Assembly (NCBI GenBank): GCA_035771165.1
Contig: JAWNZC010000468.1
Coordinates: forward strand, 1,013,501-1,077,500
DNA from: Paragorgia papillata
Lineage: Eukaryota; Cnidaria; Anthozoa; Scleralcyonacea; Coralliidae
Length of the DNA stretch: 64,000 bases
Direction of reading: 5' to 3'
Shown here: piece by piece, positions 63,808 to 64,000 of the stretch
Position numbering within the stretch: the stretch's first letter is position 1
Layout: each line of letters starts with the position of its first letter
Notes under the pieces: generated by a model
What the model was told of the DNA's origin: nothing
Database searches by the model: none
Seen by the model: only the letters and a program-made list of their open reading frames with translations
Position numbers and translations under genes: made by a program

Positions 63808-64000
63808 CTTTACAGTGATTATAAAGCGGTATATAAAGCGCGCGAAAAAACAGACAGGGGGGGATGGGATTAGGTGCGTGACAAAACAAGGTTTTTCGTC
63901 GGCTTCTTTATACAATAATAATCAATACAGAAAACGGAAAACCAAATTCGTCTCGAAATTTGCAGAAAACAGAAAACAAATAACGCGATCTATTCTTGTT

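Larger units (their letters stand above)
58016..64000. mobile_element. Third integrase-type (IS3EU-like) transposon, right end beyond window
   Basis: The left end begins TATCAAAGGGCCAACCG, repeated at 58136. The segment aatagaacgcgttatttg...cttgttttgtca (58218-58300) is mirrored at about 63885-64000, so the window stops inside the right inverted repeat. Two convergent spliced genes lie between: a DDE transposase (plus) and a RING-finger gene (minus). The tip and the transposase type resemble the 23-kb element. The 6-bp duplication cannot be checked because the right tip is not included. Confidence 0.75.

Noticed and set aside
1..64000. tRNA, rRNA or CRISPR arrays
   Set aside because: No cloverleaf with conserved arms, no rRNA-like segment and no spaced identical repeats with unique spacers were seen; the tandem arrays have no spacers.

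Overview
The window looks like animal genomic DNA from an aquatic invertebrate. The evidence is indirect: spliced genes, TATA-box promoters, Penelope-like, Kolobok, IS3EU-like and Ngaro/DIRS-type elements side by side, and no host housekeeping gene. The species cannot be read from the sequence; the mix of elements recalls cnidarians, but that is inference.

Region 1 (1 to ~17.3 kb) is a transposon graveyard. It holds palindromic Penelope-like (GIY-YIG/RT) remnants, a complete Kolobok-type transposon (3138-7887, TTAA target duplication, ~212-bp terminal repeats) with a THAP transposase plus a gene resembling the P2X7 cytoplasmic 'ballast' domain, clusters of short inverted and direct repeats, a 24-bp minisatellite, a perfect 89-bp palindrome, and a decayed HECT ubiquitin-ligase-like gene.

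Region 2 (~17.3 to ~58.0 kb) is one very AT-rich Polinton/adintovirus-like endogenous virus. About 29 kb is viral once two nested insertions are removed. The full virion and replication set is recognisable: protein-primed-type family B DNA polymerase, retrovirus-like integrase, packaging ATPase, adenain-like protease, double-jelly-roll major capsid protein, penton-like minor capsid protein, and at least four small basic proteins rich in QxGG motifs that suit the protease. Unusual cargo surrounds this core: a Fic-domain protein, a SET-domain protein, a stand-alone exonuclease-like protein, two MGS-starting (possibly myristoylated) proteins, a small secreted protein, and two duplicated families of unknown function. 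Many of the longer genes change frame inside A/T homopolymers.

Two younger transposons sit inside the virus. An IS3EU-like element (23023-29533, TGTTAT duplication) carries a HECT ligase-like gene and an integrase-like transposase, and cut the last codons of a viral ORF. A Ngaro/DIRS-type retrotransposon (45723-50762) with Gag, RT-RNase H and tyrosine recombinase landed between the penton gene and its neighbour.

Region 3 (58016 to the window end) is a third integrase-type transposon, with a five-exon transposase and an opposite-strand multi-exon RING-finger gene. Its outer right end lies beyond the window. Across the window, integrase-type transposons are repeatedly found with ubiquitin-ligase-like genes.
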